64,000 nucleotides of DNA from Eutreptiella sp. 'Long Island Sound 2002' (taxonomy: Eukaryota > Euglenozoa > Euglenophyceae > Eutreptiales > Eutreptiaceae). The notes below the pieces were generated by a model. It was not told the DNA's origin. It saw nothing but the letters and a program-made list of their open reading frames with translations, and ran no database searches. Below are positions 16,301-30,190 of this stretch, piece after piece. Each line of letters begins with the position of its first letter. Positions within the stretch are counted from its first letter, which is position 1. The position numbers were made by a program, and so were the translations under genes. The stretch is from the NCBI GenBank assembly GCA_964036045.1, contig CAXIWF010000569.1, positions 1 to 64,000 on the forward strand. Direction: 5' to 3'.

Positions 16301-17863
16301 GGCACTGGTACATGGCACTGGTACATGGCACTGGTACATGGCACTGGTACATGGCACTGGTACATAGCACTGGTACATGGCACTGGTACATGGCACTGGT
16401 ACATGGCACTGGTACATGGCACTGGTACATGGCACTGGTACATGGCACTGGTACATGGCACTGGTACATGGCACTGGTACATAGCACTGGTACATGGCAC
16501 TGGTACATGGCACTGGTACATGGCACTGGTACATGGCACTGGTACATAGCACTGGTACATGGCACTGGTACATGGCACTGGTACATGGCACTGGTACATG
16601 GCACTGGTACATGGCATTGGTACATGGCACTGGTACATGGCACTGGTACATGGCACTGGTACATGGCACTGGTACATAGCACTGGTACATGGCACTGGTA
16701 CATGGCACTGGTACATGGCATTGGTACATGGCACTGGTACATGGCACTGGTACATGGCATTGGTACATGGCACTGGTACATGGCACTGGTACATGGCACT
16801 GGTACATGGCACTGGTACATGGCACTGGTACATGGCACTGGTACATGGCACTGGTACATGGCATTGGTACATGGCACTGGTACATGGCACTGGTACATGG
16901 CACTGGTACATAGCACTGGTACATGGCACTGGTACATGGCACTGGTACATGGCACTGGTACCTGGCACTGGTACATGGCACTGGTACATGGCACTGGTAC
17001 ATGGCACTGGTACATGGCACTGGTACATGGCACTGGTACATGGCACTGGTACATGGCACTGGTACATAGCACTGGTACATGGCACTGGTACATGGCACTG
17101 GTACATGGCACTGGTACATGGCACTGGTACATGGCACTGGTACATGGCACTGGTACATGGCACTGGTACATGGCACTGGTACATGGCACTGGTACATGGC
17201 ACTGGTACATGGCATTGGTACGTGGCACTGGTACATAGCACTGGTACATAGCACTGGTACATGGCACTGGTACATGGCACTGGTACATGGCACTGGTACA
17301 TGGCACTGGTACATGGCATTGGTACATGGCACTGGTACATGGCACTGGTACATGGCACTGGTACATGGCACTGGTACATAGCACTGGTACATGGCACTGG
17401 TACATGGCACTGGTACATAGCACTGGTACATGGCACTGGTACCTGGCGCTGGTACATGGCACTGGTACATGGCACTGGTACATGGCATTGGTACATGGCA
17501 CTGGTACATAGCACTGGTACATGGCACTGGTACATAGCACTGGTACATGGCACTGGTACATGGCACTGGTACATGGCACTGGTACATGGCACTGGTACAT
17601 GGCACTGGTACATAGCACTGGTACATGGCACTGGTACATGGCACTGGTACATGGCACTGGTACATGGCACTGGTACATAGCACTGGTACATGGCACTGGT
17701 ACCTGGCACTGGTACATGGCACTGGTACATGGCACTGGTACATGGCGCTGGTACATGGCACTGGTACATAGCACTGGTACATGGCACTGGTACATAGCAC
17801 TGGTACATGGCACTGGTACATGGCACTGGTACATGGCACTGGTACATGGCACTGGTACATGGC

Positions 17864-19364
17864 ACTAGTACATGGCACTGGTACATGGCACTGGTACATG
17901 GCACTGGTACATAGCACTGGTACATGGCACTGGTACATAGCACTGGTACATGGCACTGGTACATAGCACTGGTACATGGCACTGGTACATGGCACTGGTA
18001 CATGGCACTGGTACATGGCACTGGTACATGGCATTGGTACATGGCATTGGTACATGGCACTGGTACATGGCACTGGTACATGGCACTGGTACATGGCACT
18101 GGTACATGGCATTGGTACATGGCACTGGTACATGGCACTGGTACATGGCACTGGTACATGGCACTGGTACATGGCACTGGTACATGGCACTGGTACATGG
18201 CACTGGTACATGGCACTGGTACATGGCACTGGTACATGGCACTGGTACATGGCACTGGTACATGGCACTGGTACATAGCACTGGTACATGGCACTGGTAC
18301 ATGGCACTGGTACATGGCACTGGTACATGGCACTGGTACATGGCACCGGTACATGGCACTGGTACATAGCACTGGTACATGGCACTGGTACATGGCACTG
18401 GTACATGGCACTGGTACATAGCACTGGTACATGGCACTGGTACATGGCACTGGTACATGGCACTGGTACATGGCACTGGTACATGGCACTGGTACATGGC
18501 ACTGGTACATAGCACTGGTACATGGCACTGGTACATGGCACTGGTACATGGCACTAGTACATGGCACTGGTACATGGCACTGGTACATGGCACTGGTACA
18601 TGACACTGGTACATGGCACTGGTACATGGCACTGGTACATGGCACTCGTACATGGCACTGGTACATAGCACTGGTACATGGCACTGGTACATGGCACTGG
18701 TACATGGCATTGGTACATGGCACTGGTACATGGCACTGGTACATGGCATTGGTACATGGCACTGGTACATGGCACTGGTACATGGCACTGGTACATGGCA
18801 CTGGTACATGGCACTGGTACATGGCACTGGTACATGGCATTGGTACATGGCATTGGTACATGGCACTGGTACATGGCACTGGTACATGGCACTGGTACAT
18901 GGCACTGGTACATGGCATTGGTACATGGCACTGGTACATGGCACTGGTACATAGCACTGGTACATGGCACTGGTACATGGCACTGGTACATGGCACTGGT
19001 ACATGGCACTGGTACATGGCACTGGTACATGGCACTGGTACATGGCACTGGTACATGGCACTGGTACATGGCACTGGTACATAGCACTGGTACATGGCAC
19101 TGGTACATGGCACTGGTACATGGCACTGGTACATGGCACTGGTACATGGCACCGGTACATGGCACTGGTACATAGCACTGGTACATGGCACTGGTACATG
19201 GCACTGGTACATGGCACTGGTACATAGCACTGGTACATGGCACTGGTACATGGCACTGGTACATGGCACTGGTACATGGCACTGGTACATGGCACTGGTA
19301 CATGGCACTGGTACATGGCACTGGTACATGGCACTGGTACATGGCACTGGTACATGGCACTAGT
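17864..19364 (+). repeat. Higher-order satellite repeat, ACTAGT-bounded copy 2
   Basis: ACTAGT units lie at about 17,864, 18,553 and 19,359, again 689 and 806 bp apart. The interval also contains the rare CATGACAC and CACTCGT units in the same relative places as copy 1 (near 12,583 and 12,627 there, near 18,602 and 18,646 here). This makes common descent by segmental duplication likely. Confidence 0.8.
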
Positions 19365-20759
19365 ACATGGCACTGGTACATTGGCACTGGTACATGGCAC
19401 TGGTACATGGCATTGGTACATGGCACTGGTACATGGCACTGGTACATGGCACTCGTACATGGCACTGGTACATAGCACTGGTACATGGCACTGGTACATG
19501 GCACTGGTACATGGCATTGGTACATGGCACTGGTACATGGCACTGGTACATGGCATTGGTACATGGCACTGGTACATGGGACTGGTACATGGCACTGGTA
19601 CATGGCACTGGTACATGGCACTGGTACATGGCACTGGTACATGGCACTGGTACATGGCATTGGTACATGGCACTGGTACATGGCACTGGTACATGGCACT
19701 GGTACATAGCACTAGTACATGGCACTGGTACATGGCACTGGTACATGGCACTGGTACCTGGCACTGGTACATGGCACTGGTACATGGCACTGGTACATGG
19801 CACTGGTACATGGCACTGGTACATGGCACTGGTACATGGCACTGGTACATGGCACTGGTACATAGCACTGGTACATGGCACTGGTACATGGCACTGGTAC
19901 ATGGCACTGGTACATGGCACTGGTACATGGCATTGGTACATGGCACTGGTACATGGCATTGGTACGTGGCACTGGTACATAGCACTGGTACATAGCACTG
20001 GTACATGGCTCTGGTACATGGCACTGGTACATGGCACTGGTACATGGCACTGGTACATGGCATTGGTACATGGCACTGGTACATGGCACTGGTACATGGC
20101 ACTGGTACATGGCACTGGTACATAGCACTGGTACATGGCACTGGTACATGGCACTGGTACATGGCACTGGTACATAGCACTGGTACATGGCACTGGTACA
20201 TAGCACTGGTACATGGCACTGGTACATGGCACTGGTACATGGCACTGGTACATGGCACTGGTACATGGCACTGGTACATGGCACTGGTACATGGCACTGG
20301 TACATGGCACTGGTACAAGCCACTGGTACATGGCACTGGTACATGGCACTGGTACATGGCACTGGTACATAGCACTGGTACATGGCACTGGTACATGGCA
20401 CTGGTACATGGCACTGGTACATGGCACTGGTACATGGCACTGGTACATGGCACTGGTACATGGCACTGGTACATGGCACTGGTACATGGCACTGGTACAT
20501 GGCACTGGTACATGGCACTGGTACATGGCACTGGTACATGGCACTGGTACATGGCACTGGTACATGGCACTGGTACATGGCACTGGTACATGGCACTGGT
20601 ACATGGCACTGGTACATGGCACTGGTACATAGCACTGGTACATGGCACTGGTACATGGCACTGGTACATGGCACTGGTACATGGCACTGGTACATGGCAC
20701 TGGTACATGGCACTGGTACATGGCACTGGTACATGGCACTGGTACATGGCATTGGTACA

Positions 20760-22470
20760 TGGCACTGGTACATAGCACCGGTACATGGCACTGGTACATA
20801 GCACTGGTACATGGCACTGGTACATGGCACTGGTACATGGCACTGGTACATGGCACTGGTACATGGCACTGGTACATAGCACTGGTACATGGCACTGGTA
20901 CATGGCACTGGTACATGGCACTGGTACATGGCACTGGTACATAGCACTGGTACATGGCACTGGTACCTGGCACTGGTACATGGCACTGGTACATGGCACT
21001 GGTACATGGCGCTGGTACATGGCACTGGTACATAGCACTGGTACATGGCACTGGTACATAGCACTGGTACATGGCACTGGTACATGGCACTGGTACATGG
21101 CACTGGTACATGGCACTGGTACATGGCACTAGTACATGGCACTGGTACATGGCACTGGTACATGGCACTGGTACATAGCACTGGTACATGGCACTGGTAC
21201 ATAGCACTGGTACATGGCACTGGTACATAGCACTGGTACATAGCACTGGTACATGGCACTGGTACATGGCACTGGTACATGGCACTAGTACATGGCACTG
21301 GTACATGGCACTGGTACATGGCACTGGTACATAGCACTGGTACATGGCACTGGTACCTGGCACTGGTACATGGCACTGGTACATGGCACTGGTACATGGC
21401 GCTGGTACATGGCACTGGTACATAGCACTGGTACATGGCACTGGTACATGGCACTGGTACATGGCACTGGTACATGGCACTGGTACATGGCACTGGTACA
21501 TGGCATTGGTACATGGCATTGGTACATGGCACTGGTACATGGCACTGGTACATGGCACTGGTACATGGCACTGGTACATGGCATTGGTACATGGCACTGG
21601 TACATGGCACTGGTACATAGCACTGGTACATGGCACTGGTACATGGCACTGGTACATGGCACTGGTACATGGCACTGGTACATAGCACTGGTACATGGCA
21701 CTGGTACATGGCACTGGTACATGGCACTGGTACATGGCACTGGTACATAGCACCGGTACATGGCACTAGTACATAGCACTGGTACATGGCACTGGTACAT
21801 GGCACTAGTACATGGCACTGGTACATAGCACTGGTACATGGCACTGGTACATGGCACTGGTACATGGCACTGGTACATGGCACTGGTACATGGCACTGGT
21901 ACATGGCACTGGTACATGGCACTGGTACATGGCACTGGTACATGGCACTGGTACATGGCACTAGTACATGGCACTGGTACATGGCACTGGTACATGGCAC
22001 TGGTACATGACACTGGTACATGGCACTGGTACATGGCACTGGTACATGGCACTGGTACATGGCACTGGTACATAGCACTGGTACATGGCACTGGTACATG
22101 GCACTGGTACATGGCATTGGTGCATGGCACTGGTACATGGCACTGGTACATGGCATTGGTACATGGCACTGGTACATGGCACTGGTACATGGCACTGGTA
22201 CATGGCACTGGTACATGGCACTGGTACATGGCACTGGTACATGGCACTGGTACATGGCATTGGTACATGGCACTGGTACATGGCACTGGTACATGGCACT
22301 GGTACATAGCACTGGTACATGGCACTGGTACATGGCACTGGTACATGGCACTGGTACCTGGCACTGGTACACGGCACTGGTACATGGCACTGGTACATGG
22401 CACTGGTACATGGCACTGGTACATGGCACTGGTACATGGCACTGGTACATGGCACTGGTACATAGCACTG
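20760..22470 (+). repeat. 3,588-bp-period satellite duplication, proximal copy
   Basis: Marker variants at about 20,773 (TAGCACCGG), 21,129, 21,285, 21,753 and 21,961 (ACTAGT), 22,369 (ACACGGC) and 22,463 (TAGC) recur exactly 3,588 bp (276 units) downstream. The two copies are a recent duplication inside the array, with a few private substitutions since. Confidence 0.8.
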
Positions 22471-23460
22471 GTACATGGCATTGGTACATGGCACTGGTAC
22501 ATGGCACTGGTACATGGCACTGGTACATGGCATTGGTACATGGCACTGGTACATGGCACTGGTACATGGCACTGGTACATGGCACTGGTACATGGCACTG
22601 GTACATGGCACTGGTACATGGCACTGGTACATGGCACTGGTACATGGCACTAGTACATGGCACTGGTACATGGCACTGGTACATGGCACTGGTACATGAC
22701 ACTGGTACATGGCACTGGTACATGGCACTGGTACATGGCACTCGTACATGGCACTGGTACATAGCACTGGTACATGGCACTGGTACATGGCACTGGTACA
22801 TGGCATTGGTACATGGCACTGGTACATGGCACTGGTACATGGCATTGGTACATGGCACTGGTACATGGCACTGGTACATGGCACTGGTACATGGCACTGG
22901 TACATGGCACTGGTACATGGCACTGGTACATGGCATTGGTACATGGCATTGGTACATGGCACTGGTACATGGCACTGGTACATGGCACTGGTACATGGCA
23001 CTGGTACATGGCATTGGTACATGGCACTGGTACATGGCACTGGTACATAGCACTGGTACATGGCACTGGTACATGGCACTGGTACATGGCACTGGTACAT
23101 GGCACTGGTACATGGCACTGGTACATGGCACTGGTACATGGCACTGGTACATGGCACTGGTACATGGCACTGGTACATAGCACTGGTACATGGCACTGGT
23201 ACATGGCACTGGTACATGGCACTGGTACATGGCACTGGTACATGGCACCGGTACATGGCACTGGTACATAGCACTGGTACATGGCACTGGTACATGGCAC
23301 TGGTACATGGCACTGGTACATAGCACTGGTACATGGCACTGGTACATGGCACTGGTACATGGCACTGGTACATGGCACTGGTACATGGCACTGGTACATG
23401 GCACTGGTACATGGCACTGGTACATGGCACTGGTACATGGCACTGGTACATGGCACTAGT
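21960..23460 (+). repeat. Higher-order satellite repeat, ACTAGT-bounded copy 3
   Basis: ACTAGT units lie at about 21,960, 22,649 and 23,455, with the same 689 and 806 bp spacing as copies 1 and 2. A further isolated 689-bp interval occurs at 15,069-15,758, so the composite unit has been duplicated and partly rearranged several times. Confidence 0.8.
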
Positions 23461-24347
23461 ACATGGCACTGGTACATGGCACTGGTACATGGCACTGGTA
23501 CATGGCATTGGTACATGGCACTGGTACATGGCACTGGTACATGGCACTGGTACATGGCACTGGTACATAGCACTGGTACATGGCACTGGTACATGGCACT
23601 GGTACATGGCATTGGTACATGGCACTGGTACATGGCACTGGTACATGGCATTGGTACATGGCACTGGTACATGGGACTGGTACATGGCACTGGTACATGG
23701 CACTGGTACATGGCACTGGTACATGGCACTGGTACATGGCACTGGTACATGGCATTGGTACATGGCACTGGTACATGGCACTGGTACATGGCACTGGTAC
23801 ATAGCACTAGTACATGGCACTGGTACATGGCACTGGTACATGGCACTGGTACCTGGCACTGGTACATGGCACTGGTACATGGCACTGGTACATGGCACTG
23901 GTACATGGCACTGGTACATGGCACTGGTACATGGCACTGGTACATGGCACTGGTACATAGCACTGGTACATGGCACTGGTACATGGCACTGGTACATGGC
24001 ACTGGTACATGGCACTGGTACATGGCACTGGTACATGGCACTGGTACATGGCACTGGTACATGGCACTGGTACATGGCACTGGTACATGGCACTGGTACA
24101 TGGCATTGGTACGTGGCACTGGTACATAGCACTGGTACATAGCACTGGTACATGGCACTGGTACATGGCACTGGTACATGGCACTGGTACATGGCACTGG
24201 TACATGGCATTGGTACATGGCACTGGTACATGGCACTGGTACATGGCACTGGTACATGGCACTGGTACATAGCACTGGTACATGGCACTGGTACCTGGCA
24301 CTGGTACATGGCACTGGTACATGGCACTGGTACATGGCATTGGTACA

Positions 24348-26058
24348 TGGCACTGGTACATAGCACCGGTACATGGCACTGGTACATAGCACTGGTACAT
24401 GGCACTGGTACATGGCACTGGTACATGGCACTGGTACATGGCACTGGTACATGGCACTGGTACATAGCACTGGTACATGGCACTGGTACATGGCACTGGT
24501 ACATGGCACTGGTACATGGCACTGGTACATAGCACTGGTACATGGCACTGGTACCTGGCACTGGTACATGGCACTGGTACATGGCACTGGTACATGGCGC
24601 TGGTACATGGCACTGGTACATAGCACTGGTACATGGCACTGGTACATAGCACTGGTACATGGCACTGGTACATGGCACTGGTACATGGCACTGGTACATG
24701 GCACTGGTACATGGCACTAGTACATGGCACTGGTACATGGCACTGGTACATGGCACTGGTACATAGCACTGGTACATGGCACTGGTACATAGCACTGGTA
24801 CATGGCACTGGTACATAGCACTGGTACATAGCACTGGTACATGGCACTGGTACATGGCACTGGTACATGGCACTAGTACATGGCACTGGTACATGGCACT
24901 GGTACATGGCACTGGTACATAGCACTGGTACATGGCACTGGTAACTGGCACTGGTACATGGCACTGGTACATGGCACTGGTACATGGCGCTGGTACATGG
25001 CACTGGTACATAGCACTGGTACATGGCACTGGTACATGGCACTGGTACATGGCACTGGTACATGGCACTGGTACATGGCACTGGTACATGGCATTGGTAC
25101 ATGGCATTGGTACATGGCACTGGTACATGGCACTGGTACATGGCACTGGTACATGGCACTGGTACATGGCATTGGTACATGGCACTGGTACATGGCACTG
25201 GTACATAGCACTGGTACATGGCACTGGTACATGGCACTGGTACATGGCACTGGTACATGGCACTGGTACATAGCACTGGTACATGGCACTGGTACATGGC
25301 ACTGGTACATGGCACTGGTACATGGCACTGGTACATATCACCGGTACATGCCACTAGTACATAGCACTGGTACATGGCACTGGTACATGGCACTAGTACA
25401 TGGCACTGGTACATAGCACTGGTACATGGCACTGGTACATGGCACTGGTACATGGCACTGGTACATGGCACTGGTACATGGCACTGGTACATGGCACTGG
25501 TACATGGCACTGGTACATGGCACTGGTACATGGCACTGGTACATGGCACTAGTACATGGCACTGGTACATGGCACTGGTACATGGCACTGGTACATGACA
25601 CTGGTACATGGCACTGGTACATGGCACTGGTACATGGCACTGGTACATGGCACTGGTACATAGCACTGGTACATGGCACTGGTACATGGCACTGGTACAT
25701 GGCATTGGTACATGGCACTGGTACATGGCACTGGTACATGGCATTGGTACATGGCACTGGTACATGGCACTGGTACATGGCACTGGTACATGGCACTGGT
25801 ACATGGCACTGGTACATGGCACTGGTACATGGCACTGGTACATGGCATTGGTACATGGCACTGGTACATGGCACTGGTACATGGCACTGGTACATAGCAC
25901 TGGTACATGGCACTGGTACATGGCACTGGTACATGGCACTGGTACCTGGCACTGGTACACGGCACTGGTACATGGCACTGGTACATGGCACTGGTACATG
26001 GCACTGGTACATGGCACTGGTACATGGCACTGGTACATGGCACTGGTACATAGCACTG
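24348..26058 (+). repeat. 3,588-bp-period satellite duplication, distal copy
   Basis: Matches the 20,760-22,470 segment marker for marker at +3,588 bp. Private differences include GTAACTGG near 24,943 and a cluster of changes around 25,335-25,357 (CATATCACCGG, CATGCCACTAGT). The point differences show that this is a diverged duplicate and not an exact assembly repeat. Confidence 0.8.
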
Positions 26059-29000
26059 GTACATGGCACTGGTACATGGCACTGGTACATGGCACTGGTA
26101 CATGGCACTGGTACATGGCACTGGTACATGGCACTGGTACATGGCATTGGTACGTGGCACTGGTACATAGCACTGGTACATAGCACTGGTACATGGCACT
26201 GGTACATGGCACTGGTACATGGCACTGGTACATGGCACTGGTACATGGCATTGGTACATGGCACTGGTACATGGCACTGGTACATGGCACTGGTACATGG
26301 CACTGGTACATAGCACTGGTACATGGCACTGGTACATGGCACTGGTACATAGCACTGGTACATGGCACTGGTACCTGGCACTGGTACATGGCACTGGTAC
26401 ATGGCACTGGTACATGGCATTGGTACATGGCACTGGTACATAGCACCGGTACATGGCACTGGTACATAGCACTGGTACATGGCACTGGTACATGGCACTG
26501 GTACATGGCACTGGTACATGGCACTGGTACATGGCACTGGTACATAGCACTGGTACATGGCACTGGTACATGGCACTGGTACATGGCACTGGTACATGGC
26601 ACTGGTACATAGCACTGGTACATGGCACTGGTACATGGCACTGGTACATGGCACTGGTACATGGCACTGGTACATGGCGCTGGTACATGGCACTGGTACA
26701 TAGCACTGGTACATGGCACTGGTACATGGCACTGGTACATGGCACTGGTACATGGCACTGGTACATGGCACTGGTACATGGCACTAGTACATGGCACTGG
26801 TACATGGCACTGGTACATGGCACTGGTACATAGCACTGGTACATGGCACTGGTACATAGCACTGGTACATGGCACTGGTACATAGCACTGGTACATAGCA
26901 CTGGTACATGGCACTGGTACATGGCACTGGTACATGGCACTAGTACATGGCACTGGTACATGGCACTGGTACATGGCACTGGTACATAGCACTGGTACGT
27001 GGCACTGGTACATGGCACTGGTACATGGCACTGGTACATGGCACTGGTACATGGCATTGGTACGTGGCACTGGTACATAGCACTGGTACATAGCACTGGT
27101 ACATGGCACTGGTACATGGCACTGGTACATGGCACTGGTACATGGCACTGGTACATGGCATTGGTACATGGCACTGGTACATGGCACTGGTACATGGCAC
27201 TGGTACATGGCACTGGTACATAGCACTGGTACATGGCACTGGTACATGGCACTGGTACATAGCACTGGTACATGGCACTGGTACCTGGCACTGGTACATG
27301 GCACTGGTACATGGCACTGGTACATGGCATTGGTACATGGCACTGGTACATAGCACCGGTACATGGCACTGGTACATAGCACTGGTACATGGCACTGGTA
27401 CATGGCACTGGTACATAGCACTGGTACATGGCACTGGTACATGGCACTGGTACACGGCACTGGTACATGGCACTGGTACATGGCACTGGTACATAGCACT
27501 GGTACATTGCACTGGTACATGGCACTGGTACATGGCACTGGTACATGGCACTGGTACATAGCACTGGTACATGGCACTGGTACATGGCACTGGTACATGG
27601 CACTGGTACATGGCACTGGTACATGGCGCTGGTACATGGCACTGGTACATAGCACTGGTACATGGCACTGGTACATGGCACTGGTACATGGCACTGGTAC
27701 ATGGCACTGGTACATGGCACTGGTACATGGCACTAGTACATGGCACTGGTACATGGCACTGGTACATGGCACTGGTACATAGCACTGGTACATGGCACTG
27801 GTACATAGCACTGGTACATGGCACTGGTACATAGCACTGGTACATAGCACTGGTACATGGCACTGGTACATGGCACTGGTACATGGCACTAGTACATGGC
27901 ACTGGTACATGGCACTGGTACATGGCACTGGTACATGGCACTGGTACGTGGCACTGGTACCTGGCACTGGTACATGGCACTGGTACATGGCACTGGTACA
28001 TGGCACTGGTACGTGGCACTGGTACCTGGCACTGGTACATGGCACTGGTACATGGCACTGGTACATGGCGCTGGTACATGGCACTGGTACATAGCACTGG
28101 TACATGGCACTGGTACATGGCACTGGTACATGGCACTGGTACATGGCACTGGTACATGGCACTGGTACATGGCATTGGTACATGGCATTGGTACACGGCA
28201 CTGGTACATGGCACTGGTACATGGCACTGGTACATGGCACTGGTACATGGCATTGGTACATGGCACTGGTACATGGCACTGGTACATAGCACTGGTACAT
28301 GGCGCTGGTACATGGCACTGGTACATGGCACTGGTACATGGCACTGGTACATGGCACTGGTACATAGCACCGGTACATGGCACTGGTACATAGCACTGGT
28401 ACATGGCACTGGTACATGGCACTGGTACATGGCACTGGTACATAGCACTGGTACATGGCACTGGTACATGGCACTGGTACATGGCACTGGTACATGGCAC
28501 TGGTACATGGCACTGGTACATGGCACTGGTACATGGCACTGGTACATGGCACTGGTACATGGCACTGGTACATAGCACTGGTACATGGCACTGGTACATG
28601 GCACTGGTACATGGCACTGGTACATGGCACTGGTACATGGCACTGGTACATGGCACTGGTACATAGCACTGGTACATGGCACTGGTACATGGCACTGGTA
28701 CATGGCACCGGTACATGGCACTGGTACATGGCACTGGTACATAGCACTGGTACATGGCACTGGTACATGGCACTGGTACATGGCACTGGTACATGGCACT
28801 GGTACATAGCACTGGTACATGGCACTGGTACCTGGCACTGGTACATGGCACTGGTACATGGCACTGGTACATGGCACTGGTACATGGCACCGGTACATGG
28901 CACTGGTACATGGCACTGGTACATGGCACTGGTACATGGCACTGGTACATGGCACTGGTACATGGCACTGGTACATGGCATTGGTACGTGGCACTGGTAC

Positions 29001-29830
29001 ATAGCACTGGTACATAGCACTGGTACATGGCACTGGTACATGGCACTGGTACATGGCACTGGTACATGGCACTGATACATGGCACTGGTACATGGCATTG
29101 GTACGTGGCACTGGTACATAGCACTGGTACATAGCACTGGTACATGGCACTGGTACATGGCACTGGTACATGGCACTGGTACATGGCACTGGTACATGGC
29201 ACTGGTACATGGCACTGGTACATGGCACTGGTACATGGCACTGGTACATGGCACTGGTACATGGCACTGGTACATGGCACTGGTACATGGCACTGGTACA
29301 TGGCACTGGTACATAGCACTGGTACATGGCACTGGTACATGGCACTGGTACATGGCACTGGTACATGGCACTGGTACATGGCACTGGTACATAGCACTGG
29401 TACATGGCACTGGTACCTGGCACTGGTACCTGGCACTGGTACATGGCACTGGTACATGGCACTGGTACATGGCACTAGTACATAGCACTGGTACATGGCA
29501 CTGGTACATAGCACTGGTACATGGCACTGGTACATGGCACTGGTACATGGCACTGGTACATGGCACTGGTACATGGCACTAGTACATGGCACTGGTACAT
29601 GGCATTGGTACATGGCACTGGTACATAGCACTGGTACATGGCACTGGTACATAGCACTGGTACATGGCACTGGTACATAGCACTGGTACATGGCACTGGT
29701 ACATGGCACTGGTACATGGCACTGGTACATGGCACTGGTACATGGCACTGGTACATGGCACTGGTACATGGCATTGGTACATGGCACTGGTACATGGCAC
29801 TGGTACATGGCATTGGTACATAGCACTGGG

Positions 29831-30190
29831 TACATGGCACTAGTACATGGCACTGGTACATGGCACTGGTACATGGCATTGGTACATGGCACTGGTACAT
29901 GGCACTGGTACATGGCACTGGTACATGGCACTGGTACATGGCACTAGTACATGGCACTGGTACATGGCATTGACTGCATGGTACATGGCACTGGTACATA
30001 GCACTGGTACATGGCACTGGTACATAGCACTGGTACATGGCACTGGTACATAGCACTGGTACATGGCACTGGTACATGGCACTGGTAAGGCATGGTCATG
30101 GCACTGGTACATGGCACTGGTACATGCACTGGTACATGGCACTGGTACATGGCACTGGTACATGGCCTTGGTACATGCACTTGGTACATG
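29831..30190 (+). repeat. Irregular satellite junction
   Basis: A short zone in which the 13-bp phase is broken repeatedly. It contains an extra G near 29,829, a scrambled unit with TTGACTGCATGG near 29,970, GGTAAGGCATGGTCATGG near 30,083, and shortened or altered units with TACATGCACTGG near 30,122 and CATGGCCTTGG/TGCACTTGG near 30,163-30,185. It separates the variant-rich block on its left from a near-homogeneous block on its right and probably marks an old recombination or repair junction. Confidence 0.75.

Larger units (their letters stand above)
2351..29830 (+). repeat. 13-bp satellite, variant-rich block B with higher-order repeats
   Basis: The same 13-bp unit continues, but many copies carry recurring point variants: ACATAGCACTGGT and ACATGGCATTGGT are the commonest, with rarer ACGTGG, ACCTGG, GCACCGG, GGCGCTGG, CACTAGT, CACTCGT and CATGACAC. 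The variants recur in fixed order at spacings that are multiples of 13 bp, which shows higher-order repeat units of several hundred to several thousand bp. Examples are repeated patterns starting at 5,119, 6,133 and 8,057, and at 9,903, 11,502, 14,726, 17,521, 20,785 and 24,373. Rare indels (an extra G near 4,951, an extra T near 19,381, a short loss near 2,970) break the 13-bp phase. No gene-like sequence is present in this stretch. Confidence 0.96.
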
